From Roseihalotalea indica (lineage in GTDB: Bacteria > Bacteroidota > Bacteroidia > Cytophagales > Cyclobacteriaceae): 64,000 nucleotides of DNA. The notes beneath the pieces are model-generated. The model was not told the DNA's origin and ran no database searches. It worked only from the letters and a program-made list of their open reading frames with translations. The DNA lies in contig NZ_JAINFL010000007.1 of assembly GCF_022458895.1 (NCBI RefSeq), positions 248,001-312,000 of the forward strand. The letters run 5' to 3'. Shown piece after piece: positions 39,447 through 47,319 of this stretch. Made by a program: the position numbers and the translations under genes. Each line of letters starts with the position of its first letter. Positions within the stretch are counted from its first letter, which is position 1.

Positions 39447-40079
39447 TTACTCCGATTTTCGCAATTGATTTACGAGTTTCTGTAACTGGGGGATGTCTTT
39501 CTGGCCTGGTTCCGTCTCAAAACGGCTATTCACATCTATACCAAACAGTTGAGGGTGGTCTACCTGCAATGCTCTGTCCAGGTTGTTTAAACTGATGCCG
39601 CCACTGAGAAAAAATGGGGTAGGGAGATCATAAGCTTTTAGCTGATCCCAGTCAAAAGATTCACCGGAGCCGCCGTATTGCTGGGTTTGGGTGTCAAACA
39701 GAAAATAATCTACGTATGGTTGATACGCTTGCAGTTGGGAAAAATCAAAGTCGCCTTTCCCTAAACTGAATACTTTGATCACTACATAGTCATTTTCATG
39801 TAGCTGCTGGCAGGTTTCGGGAGGCTCTGCTCCGTGTAACTGAAGTCCGTTTAATCCGAACTTCTGAGCCTGGGCTATCATCTCTTCAGCTTTAGCATTC
39901 ACAAACACCCCAATTTTCTGGATACGGTCCGGCAAGGGGATAAGGTCTTCCGGGGTCAGGGTGTCAGCCATATAGCGAGGCGATTTCTCATAGAAGATAA
40001 ACCCCAGATAGTCGGGTTGCAACGCGCTTACTTCTAACAGGTTCTCCGGGAACTTCATCCCACATATCTTGAGCTTCAT
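39447..40079 (-). CDS. trpF: Phosphoribosylanthranilate isomerase
   Basis: Third step after anthranilate: isomerises N-(5-phosphoribosyl)anthranilate to CdRP. The TIM barrel shows LKICGMKF at the start with the catalytic Cys, DYLGFIFYEKSPRYM, KIGVFVNA, GLNGLQLHGAEPPE, and the C-terminal phosphate site FFLSGGISLNN, then GIDVNSRFE. The ATG at 40079 is chosen because it overlaps the trpC stop as ATGA; the longer frame from 40118 lies entirely inside trpC. With this start the protein has 210 residues, the usual length. Confidence 0.95.
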   Translation of the reverse strand: MKLKICGMKFPENLLEVSALQPDYLGFIFYEKSPRYMADTLTPEDLIPLPDRIQKIGVFVNAKAEEMIAQAQKFGLNGLQLHGAEPPETCQQLHENDYVVIKVFSLGKGDFDFSQLQAYQPYVDYFLFDTQTQQYGGSGESFDWDQLKAYDLPTPFFLSGGISLNNLDRALQVDHPQLFGIDVNSRFETEPGQKDIPQLQKLVNQLRKSE

Positions 40080-40885
40080 ACCGATAGTGCGTTTACTTCC
40101 TGAATAAACTCCTGACACGCCTGGGCTGGATTTGACTGTTTCATAAAGTATTCGCCAATCAGAAAACCTTCGTAGCCATGATCCATCAGCGTGCGGATGT
40201 TAGCCGGATCATTGATCCCGCTTTCAGAAATTTTGACGATTTCTTTAGGCATCAACTGGGCAAGCTGAATGGATGTTTCAATGGTAGTATGAAAGGTGTT
40301 TAGATCCCGGTTGTTTACGCCAACCACATCAATGAATGGCGCAATTAAATCGTTCAGCGCTGTTTGCTGGAGCTCGGTTTCGTTGTGTACTTCCAGCAAA
40401 ACCTCCAAGCCTAGCCGGTGAGCGTGTTGGGCCAGTGCAAGCACTCGGGGGGGAGGTAAAATAGCCGCAATCAGCAGAATGGCATCCGCTCCAATGGCTT
40501 TAGCTTCGGTGATCTGATACTCGTCAATGGTGAAATCTTTCCTAAGAATTGGGGCGACGTTCTGCTCCCGGGCAATTTGCAGATTCTCATCGCTTCCGTT
40601 GAAAAAGTCTATATCGGTCAGTACGGATAGAGCCGCCGCACCCGCCTTTATGTAGCCTCTTGTGGTATCAGAAACACCCGCCTGATCATTGATTATTCCT
40701 TTGGAAGGAGACTTTCTTTTAAACTCAGCAATAATGCCCGGAGTAGTTTGCCGGAGAGCTTGCGAAAGGGAATATGTGGGTCGGTCAAACAGAGAACTTT
40801 TCTCTAAAGTATTTATTGTCTGGCGCTCTTTCCGTTCGGCCACTTCCGCTTTCTTGCGTACGACAATGGTATCTAAAATGCTCAT
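40076..40885 (-). CDS. trpC: Indole-3-glycerol phosphate synthase
   Basis: Converts CdRP to indole-3-glycerol phosphate. The ATG at 40885 gives MSILDTIVVRKKAEVAERK, the standard N-terminus; a start at 40909 would add 8 residues. The barrel includes IIAEFKRKSPSKG with the catalytic Lys, AGAAALSVLTD, VAPILRKDFTIDEYQI, ADAILLIAAIL, EVLLEVHNE, GVNNRDLNTF, KISESGIN and GFLIGEYFM. A TACCTTTG element (40914-40907) could serve as the -7 box of its own promoter 22 nt before the start. It overlaps trpF by 4 nt. This block is separated from trpEGD by about 10 kb. Confidence 0.95.
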   Translation of the reverse strand: MSILDTIVVRKKAEVAERKERQTINTLEKSSLFDRPTYSLSQALRQTTPGIIAEFKRKSPSKGIINDQAGVSDTTRGYIKAGAAALSVLTDIDFFNGSDENLQIAREQNVAPILRKDFTIDEYQITEAKAIGADAILLIAAILPPPRVLALAQHAHRLGLEVLLEVHNETELQQTALNDLIAPFIDVVGVNNRDLNTFHTTIETSIQLAQLMPKEIVKISESGINDPANIRTLMDHGYEGFLIGEYFMKQSNPAQACQEFIQEVNALSV

Positions 40886-40906
40886 ATTCGCGTAGGTTTG
40901 TATGAG

Positions 40907-40914
40907 CAAAGGTA
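40907..40914 (-). promoter_or_regulatory. Candidate -7 element of the trpC promoter
   Basis: TACCTTTG fits the Bacteroidota -7 consensus TAnnTTTG and lies 21 nt ahead of the trpC start. No TTTG was found at the usual -33 spacing, so this is a weak prediction. Confidence 0.35.
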
Positions 40915-40919
40915 GGGAA

Positions 40920-41001
40920 AAACCGTATGGAAGCGGAATAGTTGGCCGCCTAATTCCTGCTTCTAAGGCTGTAACTTTTAACGATAAGTACCATACGGTT
41001 T
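40920..41001 (-). repeat. 11-bp inverted repeat framing the gap upstream of trpC
   Basis: AAACCGTATGG (40920-40930) and CCATACGGTTT (40991-41001) are perfect inverse copies 60 bp apart. On the - strand the second arm is followed by TTTTTCCC, so the pair could form a branched terminator for the upstream DUF5602-like gene; it could also be a looped operator near the trpC promoter. Confidence 0.45.
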
Positions 41002-41024
41002 CTCTGGTAGATATACTGCGCTAG

Positions 41025-41789
41025 TTAACGGTCTTGCCAGGTGAGCCCTTCCAGTGCGATAGAGTATGTGCTGGTGGTTGCATCGTACGAAATGGTATAC
41101 TGCTCGGGGTAATAGCCTGTTTCCTGCCAGCGTTCGGGCCAGCGGATCGGCTTCGTAATCGTGGTTTTACTATCCAGGAAGGGCTTGGAGACCATAGGCT
41201 CCAGAAAGTTGATGGTAGCATTATACTTTCCATAGATAAACGTATGGGTGAAGGTGCCGGTACCGGCAATTTCCGGCGAAAGCAGGTCTATGATATGCGC
41301 TCCCATACGTGGAACACCACCCGGGAGTTCCAGGTAGTCTGGAGCCAGATGCTGAGGTTCTAAAGGCTTATTAAACGCTGCCGTATCGGTCGGGGCAATC
41401 TGATCGCGTTGGGAAGGCGATATAAAATAAAAATGCATATCGAAGTGAGGGATGTCATACACCCCCGGTGGTTCGTGTCCCATCTCATTCCAGTCTAAGG
41501 TGGCGTGATTAAACGGCGGTACCGAAAGCTCAGTTGGCATAGCTAGCTGAAACTCATCGGCATGCATAGACCCGGTCGGGAGGTTTTCCAGTGCACTTTC
41601 GTTAAAGCGGATGCCAATGGTCTGCGGTTCCAGGATGTCGTTGGTGATAATAAAAGTCCAGGCGTTCCCATTGCCAACGGCAACTTTAGGGCCTTCAAAC
41701 TCGGTAGGGAGAACGGGGATTTCTGCCTCATCATGGCAGGACCACGTCATAAGGCAAAAAAAGGGTAAAAGTATGCTACTAGATTTCAT
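41025..41789 (-). CDS. DUF5602/TTHB210-like lipoprotein
   Basis: A 254-residue secreted protein with a lipoprotein signal (LLPFFCLMTWSCHDEAEI, Cys near residue 18). The body has a signature that I associate with TTHB210-like proteins: PHFDMHFYFISPSQRDQI, and later LPGGVPRMGAHIIDL, with several His and Asp residues that could bind metal. The family has no firm function. Upstream on the same strand lies the cupin gene after a 56-nt gap, so the two may be cotranscribed. Confidence 0.65.
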   Translation of the reverse strand: MKSSSILLPFFCLMTWSCHDEAEIPVLPTEFEGPKVAVGNGNAWTFIITNDILEPQTIGIRFNESALENLPTGSMHADEFQLAMPTELSVPPFNHATLDWNEMGHEPPGVYDIPHFDMHFYFISPSQRDQIAPTDTAAFNKPLEPQHLAPDYLELPGGVPRMGAHIIDLLSPEIAGTGTFTHTFIYGKYNATINFLEPMVSKPFLDSKTTITKPIRWPERWQETGYYPEQYTISYDATTSTYSIALEGLTWQDR

Positions 41790-41845
41790 GGGGTTTGGTG
41801 TTAGTTTTGGCTTAGATCATGAATTGGAATAAAGTGGAAGTCTGG

Positions 41846-42382
41846 CTAAAGGAAGCGAATGTTATAGCGTCCGCATATTTCAGCTACTTTCTCCAGGTCG
41901 GGTGGCCCGGCAGGTAGCTGGGCTATCTCCTCAAACATGTTCTCAATACCTGCGGGGAAAACACTCAGAATTACTTTGGCTTTTTGGTTGCCGACAATCT
42001 TCCAGGTATGAGGGATACCCCGCGGACCAAAGGCCAGATCGCCAGCACTAAGGATGGTAGTTTTATCGCCCACCGTAAGCTCCATTTGTCCTTCCAGCAC
42101 TTTAAAAACTTCGTCTTCATCTTCGTGCACATGGGGAGGAATGGCGGTGCCTGGTTCATTTTCCTCTTCTATCAGGGTAAACTGACCGTTGGTGTCTTTG
42201 CCCGTGAGTTTGATGGTCTGGTGATCGCCTATAACGTTCAACGACTTACCTTCGGTTGCCCGAATAATTTTAGCCGACATAACAGGTTCACGAGAAGCGG
42301 GGGAGCTGGCCCAGGTTGTGGTAGTGGCGGTCCCTACGACTCCGGCCATCATGGTGCTCTTCAGAAATTCTTTTCTGTTCAT
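41846..42382 (-). CDS. Exported cupin-domain protein
   Basis: A 178-residue protein with an N-terminal export signal resembling a Tat/Sec leader (MNRKEFLKSTMMAGVVGTAT). The cupin barrel (about 60-140) shows the two metal-binding motifs: PPHVHEDEDEVFKVLEGQME, with two His and a Glu, and GDLAFGPRGIPHTWKIVG with the last His. Such single cupins bind a metal and can be dioxygenases, isomerases or sensors; the substrate is not predictable. Confidence 0.8.
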   Translation of the reverse strand: MNRKEFLKSTMMAGVVGTATTTTWASSPASREPVMSAKIIRATEGKSLNVIGDHQTIKLTGKDTNGQFTLIEEENEPGTAIPPHVHEDEDEVFKVLEGQMELTVGDKTTILSAGDLAFGPRGIPHTWKIVGNQKAKVILSVFPAGIENMFEEIAQLPAGPPDLEKVAEICGRYNIRFL

Positions 42383-42414
42383 AACTTTAAATATTTAGGT
42401 TTATAAAATGGGAT

Positions 42415-42600
42415 TCAGGAATTTATCTTAGGTGAATGAGAAGGAGCTTTGTGGCTTTCCTGTTGAAAATGTTCGGAAAGTTGCCGGTCTATCCATTCCC
42501 ACTCAGCTTGCTGTCTGGCATGAATCCGGGTGAGTTTCTGATCTGTTTTCAGAGTTAACTTGGAAGTCGGTGATTGGAATTTCCATACCAGCTTTATCAT
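42415..42600 (-). CDS. Possible small protein, unknown
   Basis: A 61-codon frame between the cupin gene and the response regulator gene. It is polar and Gln/His/Lys rich (RIHARQQAEWEWIDRQLSEH), without a signal peptide or membrane segment, and would be mostly helical. It is in the same direction as its neighbours. No family is recognised and there is no strong start signal, so it may be a chance frame. Confidence 0.3.
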   Translation of the reverse strand: MIKLVWKFQSPTSKLTLKTDQKLTRIHARQQAEWEWIDRQLSEHFQQESHKAPSHSPKINS

Positions 42601-42687
42601 AATTCTTTTTCTTCAAAGCTAGTATGACAGCCCGCTAATGGCCCCACACCTTTGTGTAGTATTTAGGTTGGCTCAAAGAAAAAGTAG

Positions 42688-43284
42688 TTAAAGCAATGCG
42701 GTGAGTTCGGCTCGTCCGGCTACATCAAACTTGGAGTAGATATTCTTGACGTGGAATTTGAGGGTATTCATAGAAATGAATAACTGTTCGCAGATCTGCT
42801 TATAGGAAGCACCCCGGCACAGTAAGCGGCATATCCGCTCTTCCTGTTCGGTAAGTTTTACACCAAAGCGAGTAAAGTTTATTTCATTCTGTTGCTGAAG
42901 ACGTTGATAGTTGCTCCAGGCAATGGAAATGGTGGTGATGAGTGTTTTCTCCTGGAAGGGTTTTACCAGGTAACCGTACGGACCTTGTTCCTGAGCAGCA
43001 GTCAGAGTCTCTTCATCGGAGAAAGAGGTAAGGAAGATATAGGGGATTTTGTACTGATCGTGGATGACTTCGGCAATGTCAATACCGCCGGGGCCAGTGC
43101 CCAGGTAAATGTCCAGTATGGCAAAGTTAGGATTTGCTGCCTTAAGCAGATCGTAGGCCCGCAGTGCATTTTTGGCTACACCCACTACGTGAAAACCTTC
43201 ACTGCGTAATAACGATTTGATGTCGGTGGCGATGATAGGATCATCTTCTACGATAAGTATTTTCAGGTTGGTGCGAGACTGCAT
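42688..43284 (-). CDS. LuxR/NarL-type response regulator
   Basis: A receiver domain (about 8-125) has the acidic pocket EDD near the start, the phosphoacceptor Asp in FAILDIYLGTG (about residue 57), the switch Thr/Ser in FLTSFSDEE and the conserved Lys in YLVKPFQEK. The C-terminal LuxR helix-turn-helix (about 140-198) shows LTEQEERICRLLCRGASYKQ, then ISMNTLKFHVKNIYSKF. Its ATG shares one base with the TGA of the upstream kinase gene (TGATG), so the two are translated together and form a two-component pair. The targets are unknown. Confidence 0.92.
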   Translation of the reverse strand: MQSRTNLKILIVEDDPIIATDIKSLLRSEGFHVVGVAKNALRAYDLLKAANPNFAILDIYLGTGPGGIDIAEVIHDQYKIPYIFLTSFSDEETLTAAQEQGPYGYLVKPFQEKTLITTISIAWSNYQRLQQQNEINFTRFGVKLTEQEERICRLLCRGASYKQICEQLFISMNTLKFHVKNIYSKFDVAGRAELTALL

Positions 43285-45362
43285 CAGGCTGCTGTTTGAT
43301 ATTCTTTGAATACGGCCACCACCTGCGTGCCTTGCTGCCCATTGATTTCCAGTTCGCCTTCCAGCTTATCCACCAGGGCCTGAATAAGTTCATAGCCGTA
43401 TGAATTCCCATCTATTACCTCTTGCGGACTTGCGATACCCACACCGTTGTCTGCTACAGAAAGGTACAGGCCATCATCTTCCTCTCTTAAAATTACCTCA
43501 ATGCGCCCCTTTCCGGTGGGGAAAGCATACTTAAGCGCATTAGTAATTAACTCATTAATCACCAATCCCAGGGGAATGACAGTATCTACATCCAGTATAA
43601 GGTCATCGATGTGCGCTTCAACCCGGATTTGCTCCCGTGATATGTTATAAGTATCAAACAGGTTTTGGATTAGCTTCTCAAAATACGTGCGAATGGCGAT
43701 GCCGGTAAGGTTCTCGTGCTGGTATAAATCCTGATGAATAAGGGACATGGTTTGTACGCGGCTTCGCCCTTCATTTAAAGCATCTACGGCAACCTGCTCT
43801 GTTACCTGCCGCGATTGTATGCTTAACAGAGAGGAAATTACCTGAAGGTTGTTTTTTACCCGGTGATGAATTTCCCGCATCAGCACGTCTTTTTCTTTTA
43901 GAGACCGCTGTATTAATTTGTTTTGCTGCTCTATCTGCCCTTTTTGCCGAAAAACCTGGTAGAGCAATATACCCAGTATCAAGAGCACTGCCAGTAGTCC
44001 TGCAATAGCAATGCGCTGATTGGAAACCCGGGCCGATTGAAGAGCCTCCTGCAATTCTAACGTAGTGATTCTTTGCTGGTTGATTAGCTCTTTTTTACTA
44101 AATTCATTCTCGAGCCGCAAGGTCGTCAGTGCTTCCACATTTTCTGCATTTAAAATAGAGTCTTTAAGGCTAAACGCGGCCTCCAGATAAGCAATGGCCC
44201 GTTCGGGATGACTGCTCTTATGGACACGATATAGTCCCTCCTGAGCCTGATAGCGTAAGTTCATGTCGCGCATTTCTTCGGCCAGCCCCAGAGCTTGCTG
44301 GTAATAGTTTTGAGCGGCAGCATCATCTCTTAGTTGCTCGTAACTGCGGGCTAGTTCTAAAAAGCTAAAAGCCTGATCTCTTTTGTTTTCGTGCTCCCGT
44401 GCCAGCGTAAGGGCCTGCTGATTGTACTCTATAGCTTCCTGATAGTTGCCTTGCAGATTGGCTACTTTACCCAGGTTGTTGAGCGATGTTGATAGGTTGT
44501 TAATAATACCAATCTCTTCTTTCATTTTGATACTTTCCTTCAGATAGTAAGTAGCACTATCCAGTGCAGACAAATCAGTATAGGCTGCGCCAATATTATT
44601 TAAAGCGTTGGCAACCCCCTGAAGCTGCCCTGTTTCTCTGCTCATCTCCCGGTACTGCTGATAATACTGAATGGCTCGTTGGTGGTCTTTCTGCGCCTGG
44701 TAAACTCGTCCGATATTATTAAGTACTACCGCCTGTGCTCCCTTATGGTCAACTGACTTAAAAATATCCAGTGCTTCCAGGTACACTTTCATTGCCGACT
44801 GGTAGTCGCCCTGGGCATCGTAAATTAGTCCCAGGCTATTGCGGATGGTGCCGCGAGGGAAGGTGTCGGCACGGGTTTCAAAGATAGCAAGAGCCTCTTC
44901 GTACATAAGGGCTGCCTGATCCAGCTCACCTCGCACCCGAAAGGCTACTCCTAAATTGCTGAGGGCTCGGGCATACCTTCGTTCGTCTTCTTCTTTAGTA
45001 AGACGGGATAAAATTTGCTGGTGATAATAAGCGACAGAGTCCATATTACCCAGCGAATGGTGGGCGGCACCATAGTAGTGCAAATGATCGGCTTGCTGCC
45101 CTGGGCTCGCTTGTGAGATAAGCGGGCTGATGGCATTCAGCAACTCAATAGTCTGATGGGGCTGCGAAGAAAATAACTGATCGGCAATGTTCAGGGTAAG
45201 GCTGATGCGAGTAGTATCGGTTGGGCCTTTTTTCTTTAGCTGGAGGAGAAGGCCATCGGCTGGAGTATTCTGGGCTGAAAGGCCGTGGGCTAATGCAATG
45301 AGAACAAATGCAGGAAGCCTTTGCTGGATAATAAGCCGGTGCAGTAATGTGCAGAGTATCAT
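43284..45362 (-). CDS. TPR-containing histidine kinase (HisKA_2 type)
   Basis: A 692-residue membrane kinase. The N-terminus has a signal or anchor (LPAFVLIALAHGLSAQ), followed by 6-8 tetratricopeptide repeats (about 50-370; units such as ALSNLGVAFRVRGELDQAAL), a coiled segment, one membrane helix (about 435-460, IAIAGLLAVLLILGILLYQV), the HisKA_2 box REIHHRVKNNLQVISSLLSI with the phosphorylated His near residue 500, and a HATPase_c domain with VINELITNALKYAF and VADNGVGIASP. Periplasmic TPR sensors with this kinase type are typical of Bacteroidota and are linked to LuxR regulators, as here. The signal is unknown. Confidence 0.9.
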   Translation of the reverse strand: MILCTLLHRLIIQQRLPAFVLIALAHGLSAQNTPADGLLLQLKKKGPTDTTRISLTLNIADQLFSSQPHQTIELLNAISPLISQASPGQQADHLHYYGAAHHSLGNMDSVAYYHQQILSRLTKEEDERRYARALSNLGVAFRVRGELDQAALMYEEALAIFETRADTFPRGTIRNSLGLIYDAQGDYQSAMKVYLEALDIFKSVDHKGAQAVVLNNIGRVYQAQKDHQRAIQYYQQYREMSRETGQLQGVANALNNIGAAYTDLSALDSATYYLKESIKMKEEIGIINNLSTSLNNLGKVANLQGNYQEAIEYNQQALTLAREHENKRDQAFSFLELARSYEQLRDDAAAQNYYQQALGLAEEMRDMNLRYQAQEGLYRVHKSSHPERAIAYLEAAFSLKDSILNAENVEALTTLRLENEFSKKELINQQRITTLELQEALQSARVSNQRIAIAGLLAVLLILGILLYQVFRQKGQIEQQNKLIQRSLKEKDVLMREIHHRVKNNLQVISSLLSIQSRQVTEQVAVDALNEGRSRVQTMSLIHQDLYQHENLTGIAIRTYFEKLIQNLFDTYNISREQIRVEAHIDDLILDVDTVIPLGLVINELITNALKYAFPTGKGRIEVILREEDDGLYLSVADNGVGIASPQEVIDGNSYGYELIQALVDKLEGELEINGQQGTQVVAVFKEYQTAA

Positions 45363-45674
45363 GAATCTTGGGTATGGTAGCTTTAGATCCGGTTAAGTAG
45401 ATTTTTGCGGCTCGAGTTGGCAAATGTGAGTCAGTCTCATATTTCTATCCAATAAAATACAAAAGTATTTTGGTTTACAACAAAGTTTGCGAAGTCTGAC
45501 ACATTGAAACAGGAAAAATTAGCTTTGTCCCCTGCTAACTATGAGTTTCTCTGAGCAATAGATTGTAATCATGCTGGTTTATTTCTTTTTTTTAGCCCGC
45601 TTAGGAATCAGCTTCCTGACTGCGCTCTTTTGCGCAATTCTGCTACCTTTACAGCTACCAAACGGATCCGCTAT
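45363..45674. promoter_or_regulatory. 312-bp divergent control region between the TPR kinase and arginine deiminase genes
   Basis: A TACTTTTG element on the - strand (45467-45460) and a TAGCTTTG element on the + strand (45520-45527) both fit the Bacteroidota -7 box, but neither has a TTTG at the proper -33 distance. The first lies inside a small palindrome, AAAATAC / GTATTTT (45454-45460 and 45465-45471). The two elements would serve the divergent genes. Apart from these I see nothing in the region. Confidence 0.35.
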
Positions 45675-47162
45675 ATGAACCACAATGTCCACGTAACTTC
45701 AGAGATCGGTACCCTCAAACGCTTGCTTATCCACAGCCCGGATGCGGGTATCGGGAAAATTGTGCCGCGCATTAAAGACCAGCTTCTGTACGATGATATT
45801 GTCTATCTGGATAAGATGCAGCAGGAATACAGCGAGTACCTTCGGGTGTTGCTCTGCTTTCTTGATCCCGATAAGATCCAGGGAAAAGCGGGTGATGCGG
45901 CTTACGAGGCTTCGGTAATAAACAATCGCTTTGATTCGGAAATGGTGCTGAACGTAGAGCAAATGCTGGAGCGAATTCTTCAAAATGAAGAAGTGAAATA
46001 TCTGCTGGTTCCTTCAGTATGTGCTATTGAAAAGTGTGGGCTACGCACCCAGAAACAACTGCTGGAAACGCCACCGGAGAAACTAGCGAATATTTTGATT
46101 ACCGGTATTCTGGAAGATGAGAACGGACAGGAGATTATCCTGTTTCCACCCATTCCCAACCTGATCTTCACTCGGGATATTGGCATCACTATTCATGATC
46201 ATATCCTGTTGAGTAAGCCTTACGAAGATGCCCGCGATCGGGAAGCGTTATTATTCAAGTACATTGCCCATTTTGAGTTATTGCGCCAAACCACTACCCA
46301 CGAACCGGATGAGTTAGCCCAGCAGGTTATCGAGTTGCAAGAGCCTAATCTCTTCTATGTATCCAGCGAGGAGGAAACACAACAAAAAGTAGTGACCGTT
46401 GAAGGAGGCGATGTGATGATGATCAGCCCAGGACACTTACTGGTCGGGTTGAGCGAGCGGACATCGTTGCCCGCCGTAGAGCAGTTGGTAGAAAATCTCT
46501 TTCAGCGTGATCTGATCCAGAAAATATCGATCATCAAAATTCCCCGTCGTAGAGCGTACATGCACATTGACACCGTTTTTACGCAGGTAAAGCGGGATAC
46601 TTGGATTGTGTTTAGCCCCTTTACCAAGCAGGAAATTAACCGGGCTAAACAGTTTAATGTGGCAGGGGCTATTCAGGGACAAAAAAATATCGAGCCTACC
46701 CATGAGGTGGAAGTTGTGCAGTTCTTTCGCCAACCCGAAGCCAATAGCTCCTACAGCATCCTCACTACCCGGCTAGACTACCTGGACGATCTGCTGGAAC
46801 AGGTGAGTAAGGAGGATTTTGGAGCAACGCACTGTGAAATTATTCCCAGCGCTGGGGGTGAGTTTCCCTACAGCGAGCGAGAGCAATGGACAGATGCCTG
46901 TAACTTTCTGGCCGTGCGAGAAGGGGTGATCATTGGCTACGACCGCAATATCAAAACGGAAGATGAGTTCCGAAAACGAGGCTTTGCTGTGCTGCGTTCG
47001 TCCGATATTATTACCCAGGTAGAGCAAGGCAAAAGCATTGATGAGGTAGTGACTGGCGATACGTTGATTTTGCTACCTTCCGGGGAACTGTCCCGTGCCC
47101 GTGGGGGAACTCACTGCATGAGTATGCCGCTCTTACGAGATCAGGTAGATGTTTGGGCGTAG
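45675..47162 (+). CDS. Arginine deiminase-family protein
   Basis: Predicted to hydrolyse L-arginine to citrulline and ammonia. The ATG at 45675 (MNHNVHVTSEIGTLKRLLIH) matches the guanidino-modifying enzyme fold start; the frame from 45630 adds 15 non-conserved residues. All catalytic motifs of arginine deiminases are present: LIFTRDIG (Asp), VEGGDVMM (Glu), MHIDTVFTQV (His, Asp) and RARGGTHCMSMPL with the nucleophilic Cys near the C-terminus. At 495 residues it is longer than the roughly 410 of classical ArcA, with extra sequence in the middle. A CtlX-type citrulline hydrolase gene follows, so the pair would convert arginine to ornithine. No carbamate kinase or ornithine transcarbamylase is adjacent. 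Confidence 0.87.
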   Translation: MNHNVHVTSEIGTLKRLLIHSPDAGIGKIVPRIKDQLLYDDIVYLDKMQQEYSEYLRVLLCFLDPDKIQGKAGDAAYEASVINNRFDSEMVLNVEQMLERILQNEEVKYLLVPSVCAIEKCGLRTQKQLLETPPEKLANILITGILEDENGQEIILFPPIPNLIFTRDIGITIHDHILLSKPYEDARDREALLFKYIAHFELLRQTTTHEPDELAQQVIELQEPNLFYVSSEEETQQKVVTVEGGDVMMISPGHLLVGLSERTSLPAVEQLVENLFQRDLIQKISIIKIPRRRAYMHIDTVFTQVKRDTWIVFSPFTKQEINRAKQFNVAGAIQGQKNIEPTHEVEVVQFFRQPEANSSYSILTTRLDYLDDLLEQVSKEDFGATHCEIIPSAGGEFPYSEREQWTDACNFLAVREGVIIGYDRNIKTEDEFRKRGFAVLRSSDIITQVEQGKSIDEVVTGDTLILLPSGELSRARGGTHCMSMPLLRDQVDVWA

Positions 47163-47215
47163 TAGTTTTTAAGTTCATAGTACATAGGTCTGAGTACAAA
47201 GTTTGCAGTTCATAT

Positions 47216-47282
47216 AACTTTGAACCCCGTACTCAACACTCTGAACCGGGCCACAGCAGTTCTAAACTTTGAACTCTGAACC
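47216..47282 (+). repeat. Short direct repeats between the deiminase and ctlX genes
   Basis: AACTTTGAAC occurs at 47216-47225 and 47265-47274; ACTCTGAACC occurs at 47238-47247 and 47273-47282. The two 10-mers alternate, giving a degenerate tandem array rich in GAAC. It fills most of the 157-bp gap between the two genes and could be an interspersed intergenic repeat of this genome or a regulator-binding array. Confidence 0.55.
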
Positions 47283-47319
47283 TTGAACTAAAAACTTCTA
47301 TCTATTTTAGATGTAAACT

